The notes under the pieces: model-generated | Database searches by the model: none | What the model was told of the DNA's origin: nothing | The model's input: only the letters and a program-made list of their open reading frames with translations | Part shown: piece by piece, positions 9,637 through 18,712 of the stretch | How the letters are laid out: every line of letters begins with the position of its first letter | Position numbering within the stretch: the stretch's first letter is position 1 | From: Paenibacillus hunanensis | GTDB taxonomy: Bacteria > Bacillota > Bacilli > Paenibacillales > Paenibacillaceae | Direction of reading: 5' to 3' | Length of the DNA stretch: 64,000 bases | Assembly (NCBI RefSeq): GCF_014645615.1 | Contig: NZ_BMMB01000003.1 | Coordinates: 496,001-560,000 of the forward strand | Position numbers and translations under genes: made by a program

Positions 9637-9762
9637 ATTCTTTCCTCCTTGTAAATGAAAGTATGAACATAGTGTACACCAGCTTCTGGTAAATAATCCA
9701 TATCCATTTTGTGATAATTGTTTACATGAATGTTAATAGTTGACGAACGAGATGGGGTGGGG

Positions 9763-9907
9763 GCGCAGCAATCACTCCGGCAAGGAATAAGGGGACGGAC
9801 TCGGATGGAGCCGCGGGAATCTTTTGAAATGGGAAGGAATGAAGATTCCCGCCCCTCCAAAAGAGTCCTTTCCCCTTATTTCCTTGCCTTCGTTACGTGT
9901 TGCTCGC
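9763..9907. repeat. 145-nt nested imperfect inverted repeat (long hairpin)
   Basis: Four complementary blocks nest symmetrically: GCAGCAA with TTGCTCGC at the ends, GGCAAGGAATAAGGGGA (9779-9795) with TCCCCTTATTTCCTTGCC (9871-9888), GGACTC with GAGTCC, and a perfect 11-bp core GCGGGAATCTT (9813-9823) with AAGATTCCCGC (9842-9852). The loop is 18 nt. No T-run follows on either strand and no coding frame with a ribosome site crosses it. It could be a structured RNA or a MITE/palindromic element. No clear target-site duplication is visible. Confidence 0.7.
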
Positions 9908-10006
9908 AACCTATGCATTCGTTCTAGGGAAGGTGGAGAAGGTAATAATAGTCAAGATCGTTTTTTAAGTACTGCTTGGGGTAGGTGGAGGTTGGAATGA
10001 CACAAG

Positions 10007-10102
10007 AAAGGCAGTTCTACTGGAGCATCAATTGTGCGCTGATCTGCCGTGGGTGTATTCGGGCAGAGGGCGGTTTATTGAAGCTGTGGTAGAACTGCCT
10101 TT
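10007..10102 (-). terminator. 96-nt hairpin after the acetylesterase gene
   Basis: Perfect 14-bp arms AAAGGCAGTTCTAC and GTAGAACTGCCTTT enclose further pairing (TCTGCC/GGCAGA and TCAAT/ATTGA). On the minus strand it starts 21 bases after the esterase stop and is followed by CTTTCTTGTG, so an unusually long terminator is the simplest reading. Confidence 0.5.
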
Positions 10103-10123
10103 GAGGTTGGGAATGATATGATG

Positions 10124-11086
10124 TTATAGGGTCATGAGTTTGCTTAATGTTTTATCGCCCAGGTATGGGAGGTATTCGTGACCGTATTCGTGGTAGATAA
10201 GTAGTTCTTTGGTTGATTTGATTTTGTTATAGGCTGCGAATTGGGTGGATGGTGGGCAGATGATGTCGCTTAGAGCAGTTACCCATAACACGTCAGCCTG
10301 GATGCGATCAGTTAGGTTTTGGATGTCGATGTAGCCGAGTTTATTGAAGATTTCGTCCTCGCGCTGGTGGTTTGGATCGAAGAAGCGGAAGTAATAGACG
10401 AGTTCTTCGTAGGCAGATGTAGTTGGACTCACCTCGAATGCACGTTTGTAATCGGACAGGAATGGATAGACGGGAACGGCGATTCGTACGCGTGGCTCTA
10501 ACGCCGCACATGCAGTAGCCAGTGCGCCGCCCTGAGAAGCACCATGTACGCCAATACGGTTTGCATCTACGGTGTCCATGCTCATCAGAATACGTACGGT
10601 TTGGACGGTATCAAGAAATACGTTGCGATAATACAGCTTATCTGGATCAGGGTCGTCGATACCGCGAATGATATGACCGCGTACAGTTGTACCTTGAACC
10701 GTTACCGTATCGAGCGAAGGGCCTGCCTGTCCGCGGCAGTCCAGTGCCAGCACAGTGAAGCCATGTGCAGCGTAATTAACTTTATCGAACCACTCTCCAC
10801 TATCGCATGTATAGCCATGGAACATCGCCAGACCGGGACCTGGCTGAGCAGCTGAGCTACCTGTAGGGCGAACAAACTTGGCATGGACTCGTGCTCCGCC
10901 TACTCCTGTAAAGTACAGATGAAAGCACTCTGCCAGTGGGGATTGGAAGTCTGCACGTACCAGCTCATAATCGAGTGGCTGACGATCCAATTGTTCCAGC
11001 GCACGTTTCCAGTATTCATCAAAATCAGCAGGCTTGGGGCTGCTCCCCATATACTCTTTCATTTGTGCAAGTGGCATATCTGACAT
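10124..11086 (-). CDS. Acetylxylan esterase / cephalosporin-C deacetylase family (CE7)
   Basis: The 320-aa alpha/beta hydrolase has the CE7 pattern: an RGQ motif (LDCRGQAGPS), a nucleophile elbow GVHGASQGGALA with catalytic Ser, and C-terminal EYGHEYLP supplying His. CE7 enzymes remove acetyl groups from sugars and short oligosaccharides in the cytosol. No signal peptide is present, in keeping with that. It lies beside the mannan locus and may deacetylate imported manno- or xylo-oligosaccharides (inference). GGAGG precedes the ATG by eight bases. Confidence 0.92.
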   Translation of the reverse strand: MSDMPLAQMKEYMGSSPKPADFDEYWKRALEQLDRQPLDYELVRADFQSPLAECFHLYFTGVGGARVHAKFVRPTGSSAAQPGPGLAMFHGYTCDSGEWFDKVNYAAHGFTVLALDCRGQAGPSLDTVTVQGTTVRGHIIRGIDDPDPDKLYYRNVFLDTVQTVRILMSMDTVDANRIGVHGASQGGALATACAALEPRVRIAVPVYPFLSDYKRAFEVSPTTSAYEELVYYFRFFDPNHQREDEIFNKLGYIDIQNLTDRIQADVLWVTALSDIICPPSTQFAAYNKIKSTKELLIYHEYGHEYLPYLGDKTLSKLMTL

Positions 11087-11136
11087 GTTACGTCCTCCTC
11101 GATCCTAGTAAGAAAAACTGTTATCGTTTGACTATA

Positions 11137-11292
11137 TTAATATGAATTACCTTCATAACTGATTGAAGGTAATGGTAAACCACCGCCTGTTTCAGGCATA
11201 TTTTCAATAGGAGCCGGATTCTCAATACTTGATCCCAGTAATGCTAACCATATCCCTATCATTATGATTGGATACACGACTATTTTAAACAT
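11137..11292 (-). CDS. 51-aa single-span membrane or secreted peptide, unrecognised
   Basis: An ATG at 11292 is preceded by AAAGGAG ten bases upstream and gives 51 codons ending in TAA at 11137. Residues 4-20 are strongly hydrophobic (IVVYPIIMIGIWLALLG). The remaining 30 are rich in Pro, Gly, Asn and Ser and include MPETGGG, similar to a sortase motif but without the hydrophobic tail that would follow one. It lies alone between the CE7 esterase and GH130 genes. I do not recognise it. It could be a small anchored protein or a signalling peptide precursor. Confidence 0.55.
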   Translation of the reverse strand: MFKIVVYPIIMIGIWLALLGSSIENPAPIENMPETGGGLPLPSISYEGNSY

Positions 11293-11524
11293 CGGTAGTT
11301 TTCTCCTTTATCAAAATGAAGTTTCACACCATCCTACGTACAATTTTAATTATTGTTTATGCTCTATATGCCCTGCTGTTTTTTCATAATATAGTGCCAT
11401 GATTCTTTATAATCCGAAATAAACATTTCCTTATAAAGGAACATAGTCTATTGGTCCTCGTAGGTCAATGCAAAATCCAACAAGTCCCGAAAAATAACAA
11501 AAAAATCCATCTATTAACGTAAAA

Positions 11525-11557
11525 GAAGGGCGTATGACTCACGGAAGTACGCCCTTC
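11525..11557 (-). terminator. Terminator of the ABC transporter / GH130 operon
   Basis: GAAGGGCGTA (11525-11534) and TACGCCCTTC (11548-11557) form a perfect 10-bp stem with a 13-nt loop. On the minus strand it is followed by TTTTACG and lies 27 bases after the GH130 stop. Confidence 0.85.
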
Positions 11558-11583
11558 ACTCCTACTAGCTATACGACAAGCGC

Positions 11584-12618
11584 TCACATCTTACCGATCG
11601 TGCTATCGTCTCCAATCTCTTCATGATGATCGATCGTATACTGAACGATCTCTTCTACTGTGGTATAGGCTACGCCCACATACGTATCGGCGGCGCCATA
11701 GTAAATAGCAATGCGACCCGTCCCTGCATCATGTAGCGTAGCGCATGGGAATACAACATTCGCTACAAAGCCTCGTTCCTCGTACCATTCTTCCGGCGTG
11801 AGTACAAATGTCGATGCACGATATTTAACGCGAGATGGTTCATCACGATCCAGAATAACAGCGCCCATGCTATAGACGAGTCCATTGCAGGTACCCGTTA
11901 CACCGTGATAGAACATCAGCCAACCTTCGCTCGTCTCAATCGGTGCCGGACCGCCGCCGATTTTCACAGCCTGCCACCAGCCCTGGCCGCCCTTCGCCAT
12001 CACATGGCGGTGCTTACCCCAGTGCACCAGATCCGGGCTTTCGCTTACAAACACATCGCCAAATGGAGTATGTCCGCTATCGCTCGGACGCGATAGCATC
12101 AGGAATTTATCATTAATCTTGCGCGGAAACAGCACACCATTGCGGTTAAACGGCAAGAACGGATTTTCAAGACGAGTAAACGTTTGGAAGTCCTTCGTGC
12201 TGGCAAAGCCAATAGCAGCACCGTAAAAGTCAGTACACCAGATCACATAGTACGTATCCTCTACACGCACGACACGCGGATCGTAGGCATAATTTGGCTG
12301 AAAGGATTCGCCCTGCTCATCGACAAAGTTAATGCGTTCTTCTTCAATCTGCCAGCTCAATCCATCCTCACTCCAGCCGAGATGAAGATGCGGACGTCCA
12401 TTCGTCGTCTCAGCGCGAAATACACCGACAAATCGACCCTCATAAGGCACAACCGCACTGTTGAAAATACGGGCTACCCCTTTGACTGGATTGCGTTTAA
12501 TTACTGGATTATCACTATGGCGCCAGACCGGGAACTCATAGCCCTCCGGCTTGTTTTGCCACGGCAGATTAGGTAGTGCTTCACCGATAATATGGATACG
12601 TTGTGTAAGATTAGTCAT
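11584..12618 (-). CDS. GH130 family glycoside phosphorylase (manno-oligosaccharide type)
   Basis: The 344-aa five-bladed propeller protein shows GH130 landmarks: NSAVVPYEGRFVGVFRAE, the acid motif YDPRVVRVEDTYYV with an Asp, GGGPAPIETSEGWLMFYHG, and YYGAADTYVGVA at the end. GH130 enzymes phosphorolyse beta-1,4-mannosyl linkages to give mannose 1-phosphate. By length and motifs it fits the subfamily that acts on manno-oligosaccharides rather than on mannosylglucose, an inference. It has no signal peptide. It is last in the importer operon, 192 bases after the permease. Confidence 0.88.
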   Translation of the reverse strand: MTNLTQRIHIIGEALPNLPWQNKPEGYEFPVWRHSDNPVIKRNPVKGVARIFNSAVVPYEGRFVGVFRAETTNGRPHLHLGWSEDGLSWQIEEERINFVDEQGESFQPNYAYDPRVVRVEDTYYVIWCTDFYGAAIGFASTKDFQTFTRLENPFLPFNRNGVLFPRKINDKFLMLSRPSDSGHTPFGDVFVSESPDLVHWGKHRHVMAKGGQGWWQAVKIGGGPAPIETSEGWLMFYHGVTGTCNGLVYSMGAVILDRDEPSRVKYRASTFVLTPEEWYEERGFVANVVFPCATLHDAGTGRIAIYYGAADTYVGVAYTTVEEIVQYTIDHHEEIGDDSTIGKM

Positions 12619-12810
12619 TATGATGCTCTCTCCTGTCTCTATAAAAGATGAGTTTGGTATAGCGGTTGAATAATTGTTGAGTCATCTCAATCCTATGCTG
12701 GTAGCGCTGAAGTTAACGAATAGCAGCTTCAGGTGATCTCATTTGTCTACTTATAGCAACTTCAGTCGATCTCACTTATCCATATGTCCAAACAAGGTTG
12801 GAACAGCCGA
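12619..12810. other. Gap inside the importer operon with a 33-nt-spaced direct repeat
   Basis: Two similar 26-nt segments begin at 12721 and 12754 (TAGCAGCTTCAGG and TAGCAACTTCAGT, each followed by a GATCTCA block). No terminator is obvious, so the GH130 gene may be co-transcribed with the permeases. The repeat may be a leftover of a small duplication. Confidence 0.4.
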
Positions 12811-13644
12811 TTACTTGACCGAACCGTTCGTAAAGCCGTTATAAATGTACTTTTGCAAAATCAAGAAAATGATCAAGGTCGGAATTATCGCAATCATAAT
12901 GCCAGCGCATATGACCTCCCATTGCGAGCCATACGGCCCTTTAAACTTGAATAACGCGGTCGATATGACCTGTAAGCCGGATTTGGGCATGTACAGAAAT
13001 GGCGTATAGAAATCGTTATAAATATTAACGCCCTTCACGATAATGACTGTTACAATCGCTGGCTTGAGCAGAGGTAGAATGATTTTCCAGTAGATCGTAA
13101 AATACGATGCTCCATCTAGCATGGCGGATTCATCCAGTGCAGTGGAGATCGAATCAAGAAATTGCAAGAAAATATAGACCGCGATAATATCCGTTCCCAG
13201 ATATAAAATAATCGCTGCCCAGCGTGTATTCACCAGATCCAATGCATTGACGATCTGAAATGTCGCTACCTGTGTCGTTACGCTTGGAATGAGCGTTGCC
13301 AGCAGGAATGCCGCCATAATCAGCTTACTGCCACGGAATTTAAAACGATTGAGTACAAAGGCAATCATCGAGCCGAGCAAGGTCGCGCCAACGATAGATA
13401 CCACCAGAATAAAGGCGGTATTGCCAAAGCCAAGTAGCATTTTGCCATCGACAAAGGCTTTCGTGTAATTGCTAAAGTTGAACCAGTTGGTTGGCGGCAT
13501 TAGCGGGCTGGTTGCCGCATATTCCTGCTTTGTTTTGAAGGAAGCAAAAAAGACGACGATGATTGGCAGCAGTGCAGCCAGCGCACCGAGGATCAGGGAA
13601 GCGTATTTGAGAAATGACATCGTTGAGTATTTGAGTGTATGCAT
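12811..13644 (-). CDS. Carbohydrate ABC transporter permease (MalG-like)
   Basis: The 277-aa inner-membrane permease has six predicted membrane spans. The EAA loop, which docks the ATPase, is ESAMLDGASYFTIYWKIILPLLKPA around residues 170-195. It pairs with the MalF-like permease just upstream (3-base gap, ribosome site GGAGG inside the upstream gene's end) and the binding protein before that. No ATPase gene is nearby, so a shared MsmX-type ATPase is likely, as known for Bacillota sugar importers. Confidence 0.95.
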   Translation of the reverse strand: MHTLKYSTMSFLKYASLILGALAALLPIIVVFFASFKTKQEYAATSPLMPPTNWFNFSNYTKAFVDGKMLLGFGNTAFILVVSIVGATLLGSMIAFVLNRFKFRGSKLIMAAFLLATLIPSVTTQVATFQIVNALDLVNTRWAAIILYLGTDIIAVYIFLQFLDSISTALDESAMLDGASYFTIYWKIILPLLKPAIVTVIIVKGVNIYNDFYTPFLYMPKSGLQVISTALFKFKGPYGSQWEVICAGIMIAIIPTLIIFLILQKYIYNGFTNGSVK

Positions 13645-13647
13645 AAG

Positions 13648-14532
13648 TTAACGATCCTCCTTGATCAGGGTGCGCTGTAGAAGCGTGACGAGAATGACGA
13701 TAAATAGCAGCACAACTGCCAGTGCCGAAGCCAGTCCCAGCTTGCTGTATTTGAACGCCAGATTAATCGTCTGAATAACAAAGGTTTCACTGCCATTCGA
13801 GCCATCCACCATAATGTATGGAATATCAAAGGCACTAATCGCACCACTGATTGCCAGAATGATATTCAGCTGCACGATCTTTTGAATACTTGGCAAAATA
13901 ATATGACGGAACTGATGCCAGCGATTCGCTCCATCAATGTCTGCCGCTTCATACACATCTCGGTCAATCGAGGAGATCGCACCGAGGAAAATGATAAAGT
14001 TAAAGCCCATATAGCGCCATACCGATGCTCCGGCAAGCGAATAGTTAATAATATTCGGATTCCCCAGCCATAGCTGTACATACTGACCTAAGCCCAGTGC
14101 GTGTAGCAGCGTATCGAGCGTACCATCTGGACGGAAAAAGAATAAGAAAATAAAGCCAATCGCGACTCCATTCAGCATGTAGGGGAAAAACAGCACACCC
14201 TTGAATAGATTTTTGAAGCGAACGCTAAAGCTAAGAATCGTTGCAAAATAAAGCGCCAAGCCCATCTGTACAAAGGTAGCAAAGAAATAGTACAGACTCA
14301 CCTTAAATACCGAAAAATACTCTGGCTCGGTGAAGATGCGGGTGTAATTTTTGAAGCCGATATAATCCATATGCTTGCTGTAGCCATTCCAATCGGTAAA
14401 GCTGTATTTGAACATATTGATTACAGGCAAGTACGAGAACACAATTAGCAATAATAGCGGCAATGCCGAGAAACCAACGATAATAAACTTGCGCTGGTTT
14501 GCATAACTAAGATTAGAAAATTTCAACTTCAC
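13648..14532 (-). CDS. Carbohydrate ABC transporter permease (MalF/LplB-like)
   Basis: The 294-aa permease has six membrane spans and the EAA loop DVYEAADIDGANRWHQFRHIILPSIQ near residues 190-215. It forms the transmembrane heterodimer with the next gene. The start is GTG with GGAGG two to three bases upstream, a short spacing. A TTG two codons in is the alternative. The operon context (binding protein, two permeases, GH130 phosphorylase) points to manno- or gluco-oligosaccharide import. Confidence 0.95.
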   Translation of the reverse strand: MKLKFSNLSYANQRKFIIVGFSALPLLLLIVFSYLPVINMFKYSFTDWNGYSKHMDYIGFKNYTRIFTEPEYFSVFKVSLYYFFATFVQMGLALYFATILSFSVRFKNLFKGVLFFPYMLNGVAIGFIFLFFFRPDGTLDTLLHALGLGQYVQLWLGNPNIINYSLAGASVWRYMGFNFIIFLGAISSIDRDVYEAADIDGANRWHQFRHIILPSIQKIVQLNIILAISGAISAFDIPYIMVDGSNGSETFVIQTINLAFKYSKLGLASALAVVLLFIVILVTLLQRTLIKEDR

Positions 14533-14630
14533 GACCTCCAGCCTGGCTCACATGTGCATGCACAGGCAGACGGAAAGAACGGAAAAGGGCGGAACGCCCT
14601 CTCCGTCATGCTCCGCTGCTCGTAGCCGTT

Positions 14631-15938
14631 TTATTGTGCAACCGCTGCTCTGGCTTTTGTCCATGCCTCATTCAGCGATTTCATAATGTCATCGTACGAT
14701 TCATTCGTATTCCCGATTGCCGCTTCGATGATGCGCTTTTTGAAGTCAGGCTGCCACAGACCGATTTCGCCTTCTTTATCGATCTTATCGACAAGTCCCT
14801 CTTCACCAGCTTTGGCAGGCGTGATCGTTTTAAATTCAACGCCATCCTTTTCGTACTCCTTCAAAATCGCAGGCAATGCTGCACCTTTCGCCGGGCTGAT
14901 GCTGCCCGCCTGCTCTACCGCATAATTAGACTTATTCGTAAACCAGTCCACCCATGCACGTGCAGCCGCTTTGTTTTCACTATTCACATTAATCGCCAGA
15001 TTATAGTCAGCCGCGAGCGGTACAATCACCTTGGACGCATCGGTTGGGAATGGCATAAAGCCGATGTCATCCTTGTTCGTTGCCAGCCCTTTTACCTGAT
15101 CGATTGCCCAGGAGCCGAGCACCATCGTGGCAATCTTGCCGTTTGCTAGGTCGGCTTTGGAGGTTTCCCAATCGGTTGTCGTCGGGTCTTTTTCGATCAG
15201 ACCATTTTTGGCAGCATCGTACATCACTTTGTACAGATCATAATGCGGCTGACCGGATACAAAGTTATCATTTGACGCAGGCTGCTTAATATTCACATAG
15301 TCTGGATCGCCAGCTACCGTTGTCAGATCGGCTTCCCACTGAGTCAGCGCCCAGCCAGAAGCATAATTTGTATAGAGCGGCACGGCCTGCGTCTTGGCTT
15401 TCACCTGCTGCAAGGCGGTCATGAATTGCTGAGGTGTTTTCGGGATTGTCGTAATGCCTGCTTGCTTGAATACGGCTTTGTTATAAATGATTCCCGAATA
15501 TGTAATGGCCACCGGGATGCCGTACACCTGATTATCCACCATCCGTTCCTCAATGCCTGTATATTTCTCCTTCATTTCATCGTAGGAACCGAGCGGCTCG
15601 AAGAAATCAGGAATGTCCTTGATCGGGATACTGGTCGGAATGAGCAGTACATCTCCATAATCCTTCGTGCTCATCCGTACTTTGATCTGACCCTCGTAAT
15701 CCGATAATGCTTCAAAGTTAACCTTTACATCCGGATACAGCTTTTCAAATTCCTTGGCGTAATCTTGAAAGACCGTATCTACGATATCTGTTCGTTGTGT
15801 AATGACTGTAATCTCGCCAGCAATCTTAGTTGGATCATTATCAGCTTCTGAGCTACTGCTACTGCTACCGCACCCGCTAAGGAGCGAAGTGGCGAGAACA
15901 GCGGCTACTGCACCGATTATCCATTTGCGCATTTTCAT
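14631..15938 (-). CDS. Sugar ABC transporter substrate-binding lipoprotein
   Basis: The 435-aa extracellular solute-binding protein (family 1) has a lipoprotein signal peptide ending in the lipobox LLSGC (cysteine near residue 23) and a Ser-rich linker. The mature domain contains ITVITQRTDIVD and NGKIATMVLGSWAIDQVKG, typical of oligosaccharide binders. It captures sugar outside the membrane for the two permeases. It is the first gene of the operon. Its upstream region carries an operator-like palindrome and a cre-like box. Confidence 0.94.
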   Translation of the reverse strand: MKMRKWIIGAVAAVLATSLLSGCGSSSSSSEADNDPTKIAGEITVITQRTDIVDTVFQDYAKEFEKLYPDVKVNFEALSDYEGQIKVRMSTKDYGDVLLIPTSIPIKDIPDFFEPLGSYDEMKEKYTGIEERMVDNQVYGIPVAITYSGIIYNKAVFKQAGITTIPKTPQQFMTALQQVKAKTQAVPLYTNYASGWALTQWEADLTTVAGDPDYVNIKQPASNDNFVSGQPHYDLYKVMYDAAKNGLIEKDPTTTDWETSKADLANGKIATMVLGSWAIDQVKGLATNKDDIGFMPFPTDASKVIVPLAADYNLAINVNSENKAAARAWVDWFTNKSNYAVEQAGSISPAKGAALPAILKEYEKDGVEFKTITPAKAGEEGLVDKIDKEGEIGLWQPDFKKRIIEAAIGNTNESYDDIMKSLNEAWTKARAAVAQ

Positions 15939-15974
15939 ATTAATCCCCTTTCCTATGCTGTTACTTAATTTAAA

Positions 15975-15986
15975 CTAATCGATTAG
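15975..15986. promoter_or_regulatory. LacI-type operator candidate (CTAATCGATTAG)
   Basis: A perfect 12-bp palindrome with central CG, the hallmark of LacI-family sites, lies in the divergent promoter region between the importer operon and the epimerase gene. The LacI regulator at 18713 is the obvious candidate ligand. That pairing is inference. Confidence 0.55.
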
Positions 15987-16006
15987 GTTACAAATGGATT
16001 CTATAA

Positions 16007-16020
16007 TGATAGCGCTTTCT
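16007..16020. promoter_or_regulatory. cre-like site (TGATAGCGCTTTCT)
   Basis: It matches the CcpA catabolite-repression consensus closely, with core AGCGCT. It lies between the divergent sugar genes, so glucose repression of both directions is plausible. A near-identical box precedes the GH5 endoglucanase gene. Confidence 0.6.
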
Positions 16021-16082
16021 AGTCAATATCTATTTTGCATCTTTATTTATGATCCCTTTCGTTCTGCTTCTTTATTTTTCAA

Positions 16083-16112
16083 TTGACATTCCTTTTACAG
16101 TGTTATTATATT
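16083..16112 (+). promoter_or_regulatory. Sigma-A promoter of the epimerase-phosphorylase pair
   Basis: TTGACA (16083-16088), an 18-bp spacer and TATATT (16107-16112) predict transcription starting near 16119. This rules out the TTG at 16111 as a start codon and places the true start of the epimerase downstream. Confidence 0.65.
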
Positions 16113-16155
16113 GGATTATAAAGTAAACGATAAAGTTATGAATGAGGGTGTGCTA

Positions 16156-17346
16156 GTGACAATCCTATCAACCGAGCAACTACGCGCTGAAATCAAGCAG
16201 GAATGGCTGGAGCATATCCTTCCCTTCTGGATGAAGCTCAGAGATGAGCAGTATGGTGGATACTATGGAGAAGTGAATTATGAGCTGGAGCATAGGCGTG
16301 ACTATCCGAAGGGTGGCATCGCTACGGCGCGATTACTCTGGTCGTTCGCAGCTGCTTATCGAGTGACTGGCGATCCACAGCTTGCCGAGCATGCGCATCA
16401 TGCGTATCGCTTTTTAACCGGAGCGCTGATGGATGAGCAGCATCAAGGAATCTACTGGTCGGTCGATTATACAGGTCAGCCACTGGATACACGTAAGCAT
16501 GTATACAATCAGGCTTTTGCGGTTTATGCGCTCAGCGAATACTATCGTGCTACTGCGGTAGAAGCTGCACGGGAGCAGGCGATCACCTTGTTTCATTTGA
16601 TCGAAACGACGGGGTATGATGCGACTATCGGAGCGTATCGGGAGGAATTTGACCGCTTCTGGCAGGAGCAGCCAAATGAGATGCTCAGTGAAAATGGCGT
16701 GATCGCGGATATTACGATGAATACGCATATTCATGTATTGGAAGCCTATACGACACTTTACCGAATCTGGCCGAACGCCGAGGTTAAGGCTGCATTGGAA
16801 CGTCTGCTGCTTATTTTGCGAGAGCATATGTATGATGAGCAGAAGCGCCGTTTGAATGTATTTTTCGATCGGAATTGGAATTCGTTAATCGATCTCACGT
16901 CATTTGGACATGATATTGAAGCAAGCTGGCTGATCGATGATGCGATGTGTGTGATCGATGGTGAGCAGCCCTCCTATGTGGATATGGTCATAGGTCTGGC
17001 TAATCGCATAGCAGAATATGCTATTCAAGCGGATGGCTCACTCATGAACGAGCAAGAGCAGGAGCATATCGACACGACACGCATCTGGTGGGTACAGGCC
17101 GAAGCGATGGTTGGATTCTACAATGCGTATCAGCGTACCGGCGATCCCGCTTTTCTGGAAAAGGTTGCTGGACTATGGAGCTATACTCGTAACTATATGA
17201 TTGATTCACGCCCGGGTAGCGAGTGGTTCTGGTCAGTTGGAGATGACGGGCAACCCGGCACACGCGAGATTGCCGGCATGTGGAAATGCCCTTATCATAA
17301 CAGTCGCTTTTGTATTGAACTTCTAGAGAGGATGAATGAGCAATGA
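16156..17346 (+). CDS. Cellobiose 2-epimerase (AGE superfamily)
   Basis: The 396-aa (alpha/alpha)6-barrel enzyme is of the N-acylglucosamine 2-epimerase / cellobiose 2-epimerase family: [19 protein letters not shown] at the N-terminus, the His-containing [30 protein letters not shown] and [12 protein letters not shown]. It epimerises the reducing-end sugar of beta-1,4-disaccharides in the cytosol. Paired with the next gene it would turn mannobiose into mannosylglucose. The frame opens at a TTG at 16111, which overlaps the promoter. GTG 16156, with GAGGG seven to eight bases before it, is the best start. It overlaps the next gene by four bases. Confidence 0.92.
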   Translation: MTILSTEQLRAEIKQEWLEHILPFWMKLRDEQYGGYYGEVNYELEHRRDYPKGGIATARLLWSFAAAYRVTGDPQLAEHAHHAYRFLTGALMDEQHQGIYWSVDYTGQPLDTRKHVYNQAFAVYALSEYYRATAVEAAREQAITLFHLIETTGYDATIGAYREEFDRFWQEQPNEMLSENGVIADITMNTHIHVLEAYTTLYRIWPNAEVKAALERLLLILREHMYDEQKRRLNVFFDRNWNSLIDLTSFGHDIEASWLIDDAMCVIDGEQPSYVDMVIGLANRIAEYAIQADGSLMNEQEQEHIDTTRIWWVQAEAMVGFYNAYQRTGDPAFLEKVAGLWSYTRNYMIDSRPGSEWFWSVGDDGQPGTREIAGMWKCPYHNSRFCIELLERMNEQ

Positions 17347-18536
17347 TTCATGAGCAATATGCTGTCTATGCAGCCAGACAAAAGGAACTGATCGAGCGTA
17401 GTAATGGAGTGGATTCATCATTTTATAATGGTATCTATGAGCGGTATCGTTATCCTGTACTCACACGCCATCATGTGCCGGTGCACTGGCGCTTTGATTT
17501 GAATAAAGAGACGAATCCGTTATTTCTGGAGCGACTTGGGGTCAATGCAGCGCTGAATCCAGGTGCGATTTATCATGAAGGGAAGTATATTCTCGTCTCG
17601 CGTACAGAAGGATTGGATCGTAAATCCTTTTTTGCACTGGCGGAGAGTGACAATGGAATCGATGGGTTCCACTTTGTCGGCAAGCCGCTCGTCTGGGACG
17701 ATATCGATCCAAATGAAACGAATATGTATGATATGCGACTCGTCAAGCATGAGGATGGCTGGATCTATGGCATCTACTGCTCCGAGCAAAAAGATCCGAC
17801 AGCACCAGCGCATGATACGTCGAGCGCAGTTGCACAGGCAGGTCTGGTACGTACCCGTGATCTGAAAACATGGGAGCGTCTGCCTAATATTACGACGTCC
17901 TCCCCTCAGCAGCGCAATGTCGTGCTACATCCTGAATTCGTTAATGGTCAATATGCCTTCTATACTCGTCCACAGGATGGCTTCATCTCTACCGGCTCTG
18001 GCGGCGGCATTGCGTTCGGCTACTGCGAGGATATTACGAATCCAGTTATCGATCATGAAACGGTCATTGATGAGCGCCGTTATCATACCGTCTATGAAAC
18101 GAAAAATGGTCAGGGCCCCGCTCCGATCAAAACAGATCGCGGCTGGATTCATATCGCCCATGGGGTGCGTAATACAGCCGCAGGTTTGCGCTATGTGCTG
18201 TATGTGTTTGTAACGAGTCTGGATAATCCAGCTGAGATTATCGCGAAGCCAGGTGGACATTTTATCGCTCCCTATGATGCCGAGCGTGTTGGCGATGTGT
18301 CGAATGTCATTTTCTGCAATGGTGCGGTGGTGAACGAGCAGGGTCAGGTGTTCATTTATTATGCATCCAGTGATACCCGGATTCATGTGGCAACGACAAC
18401 GATTGAGCGACTGGTTGATTATGCCTTCCATACGCCTGCTGATCCACTGCGTTCACTTGATTGTGCAAAGCAACGGGGCGAGCTGATTGAGCGTAACGAG
18501 CAGCTACTTGCCTCCACTCTTGCTCCGGCTGAATAG
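17343..18536 (+). CDS. 4-O-beta-D-mannosyl-D-glucose phosphorylase (GH130 subfamily 1-like)
   Basis: The 397-aa GH130 protein is longer than the other GH130 here and carries the subfamily-1 style N-terminus ([21 protein letters not shown]) plus [20 protein letters not shown] with the catalytic Asp, [19 protein letters not shown], and [14 protein letters not shown]. It splits mannosyl-beta-1,4-glucose with phosphate into mannose 1-phosphate and glucose. The ATGA overlap with the epimerase gene shows translational coupling and repeats the known mannan pathway of Bacteroides and Ruminococcus. Confidence 0.92.
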   Translation: MIHEQYAVYAARQKELIERSNGVDSSFYNGIYERYRYPVLTRHHVPVHWRFDLNKETNPLFLERLGVNAALNPGAIYHEGKYILVSRTEGLDRKSFFALAESDNGIDGFHFVGKPLVWDDIDPNETNMYDMRLVKHEDGWIYGIYCSEQKDPTAPAHDTSSAVAQAGLVRTRDLKTWERLPNITTSSPQQRNVVLHPEFVNGQYAFYTRPQDGFISTGSGGGIAFGYCEDITNPVIDHETVIDERRYHTVYETKNGQGPAPIKTDRGWIHIAHGVRNTAAGLRYVLYVFVTSLDNPAEIIAKPGGHFIAPYDAERVGDVSNVIFCNGAVVNEQGQVFIYYASSDTRIHVATTTIERLVDYAFHTPADPLRSLDCAKQRGELIERNEQLLASTLAPAE

Positions 18537-18712
18537 GATGCTTGCCGTACCGTAAGTCGCCATCTCTTTATTAGTAGATAGCGAAACGTTATACTGTTGT
18601 TATTATCGCAAGCGTTGAACGGCATACGCACTGCTCTGGATCTATTCCAGTAAGCGATACGTATGCCTGGCTGCGGACGGCAGTTAACCTAGACAAGCCC
18701 AGGAGATGAGAA

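Noticed and set aside
9763..10102. Insertion sequence remnant
   Set aside because: No transposase frame, no target duplication; the two hairpins share no sequence with each other.
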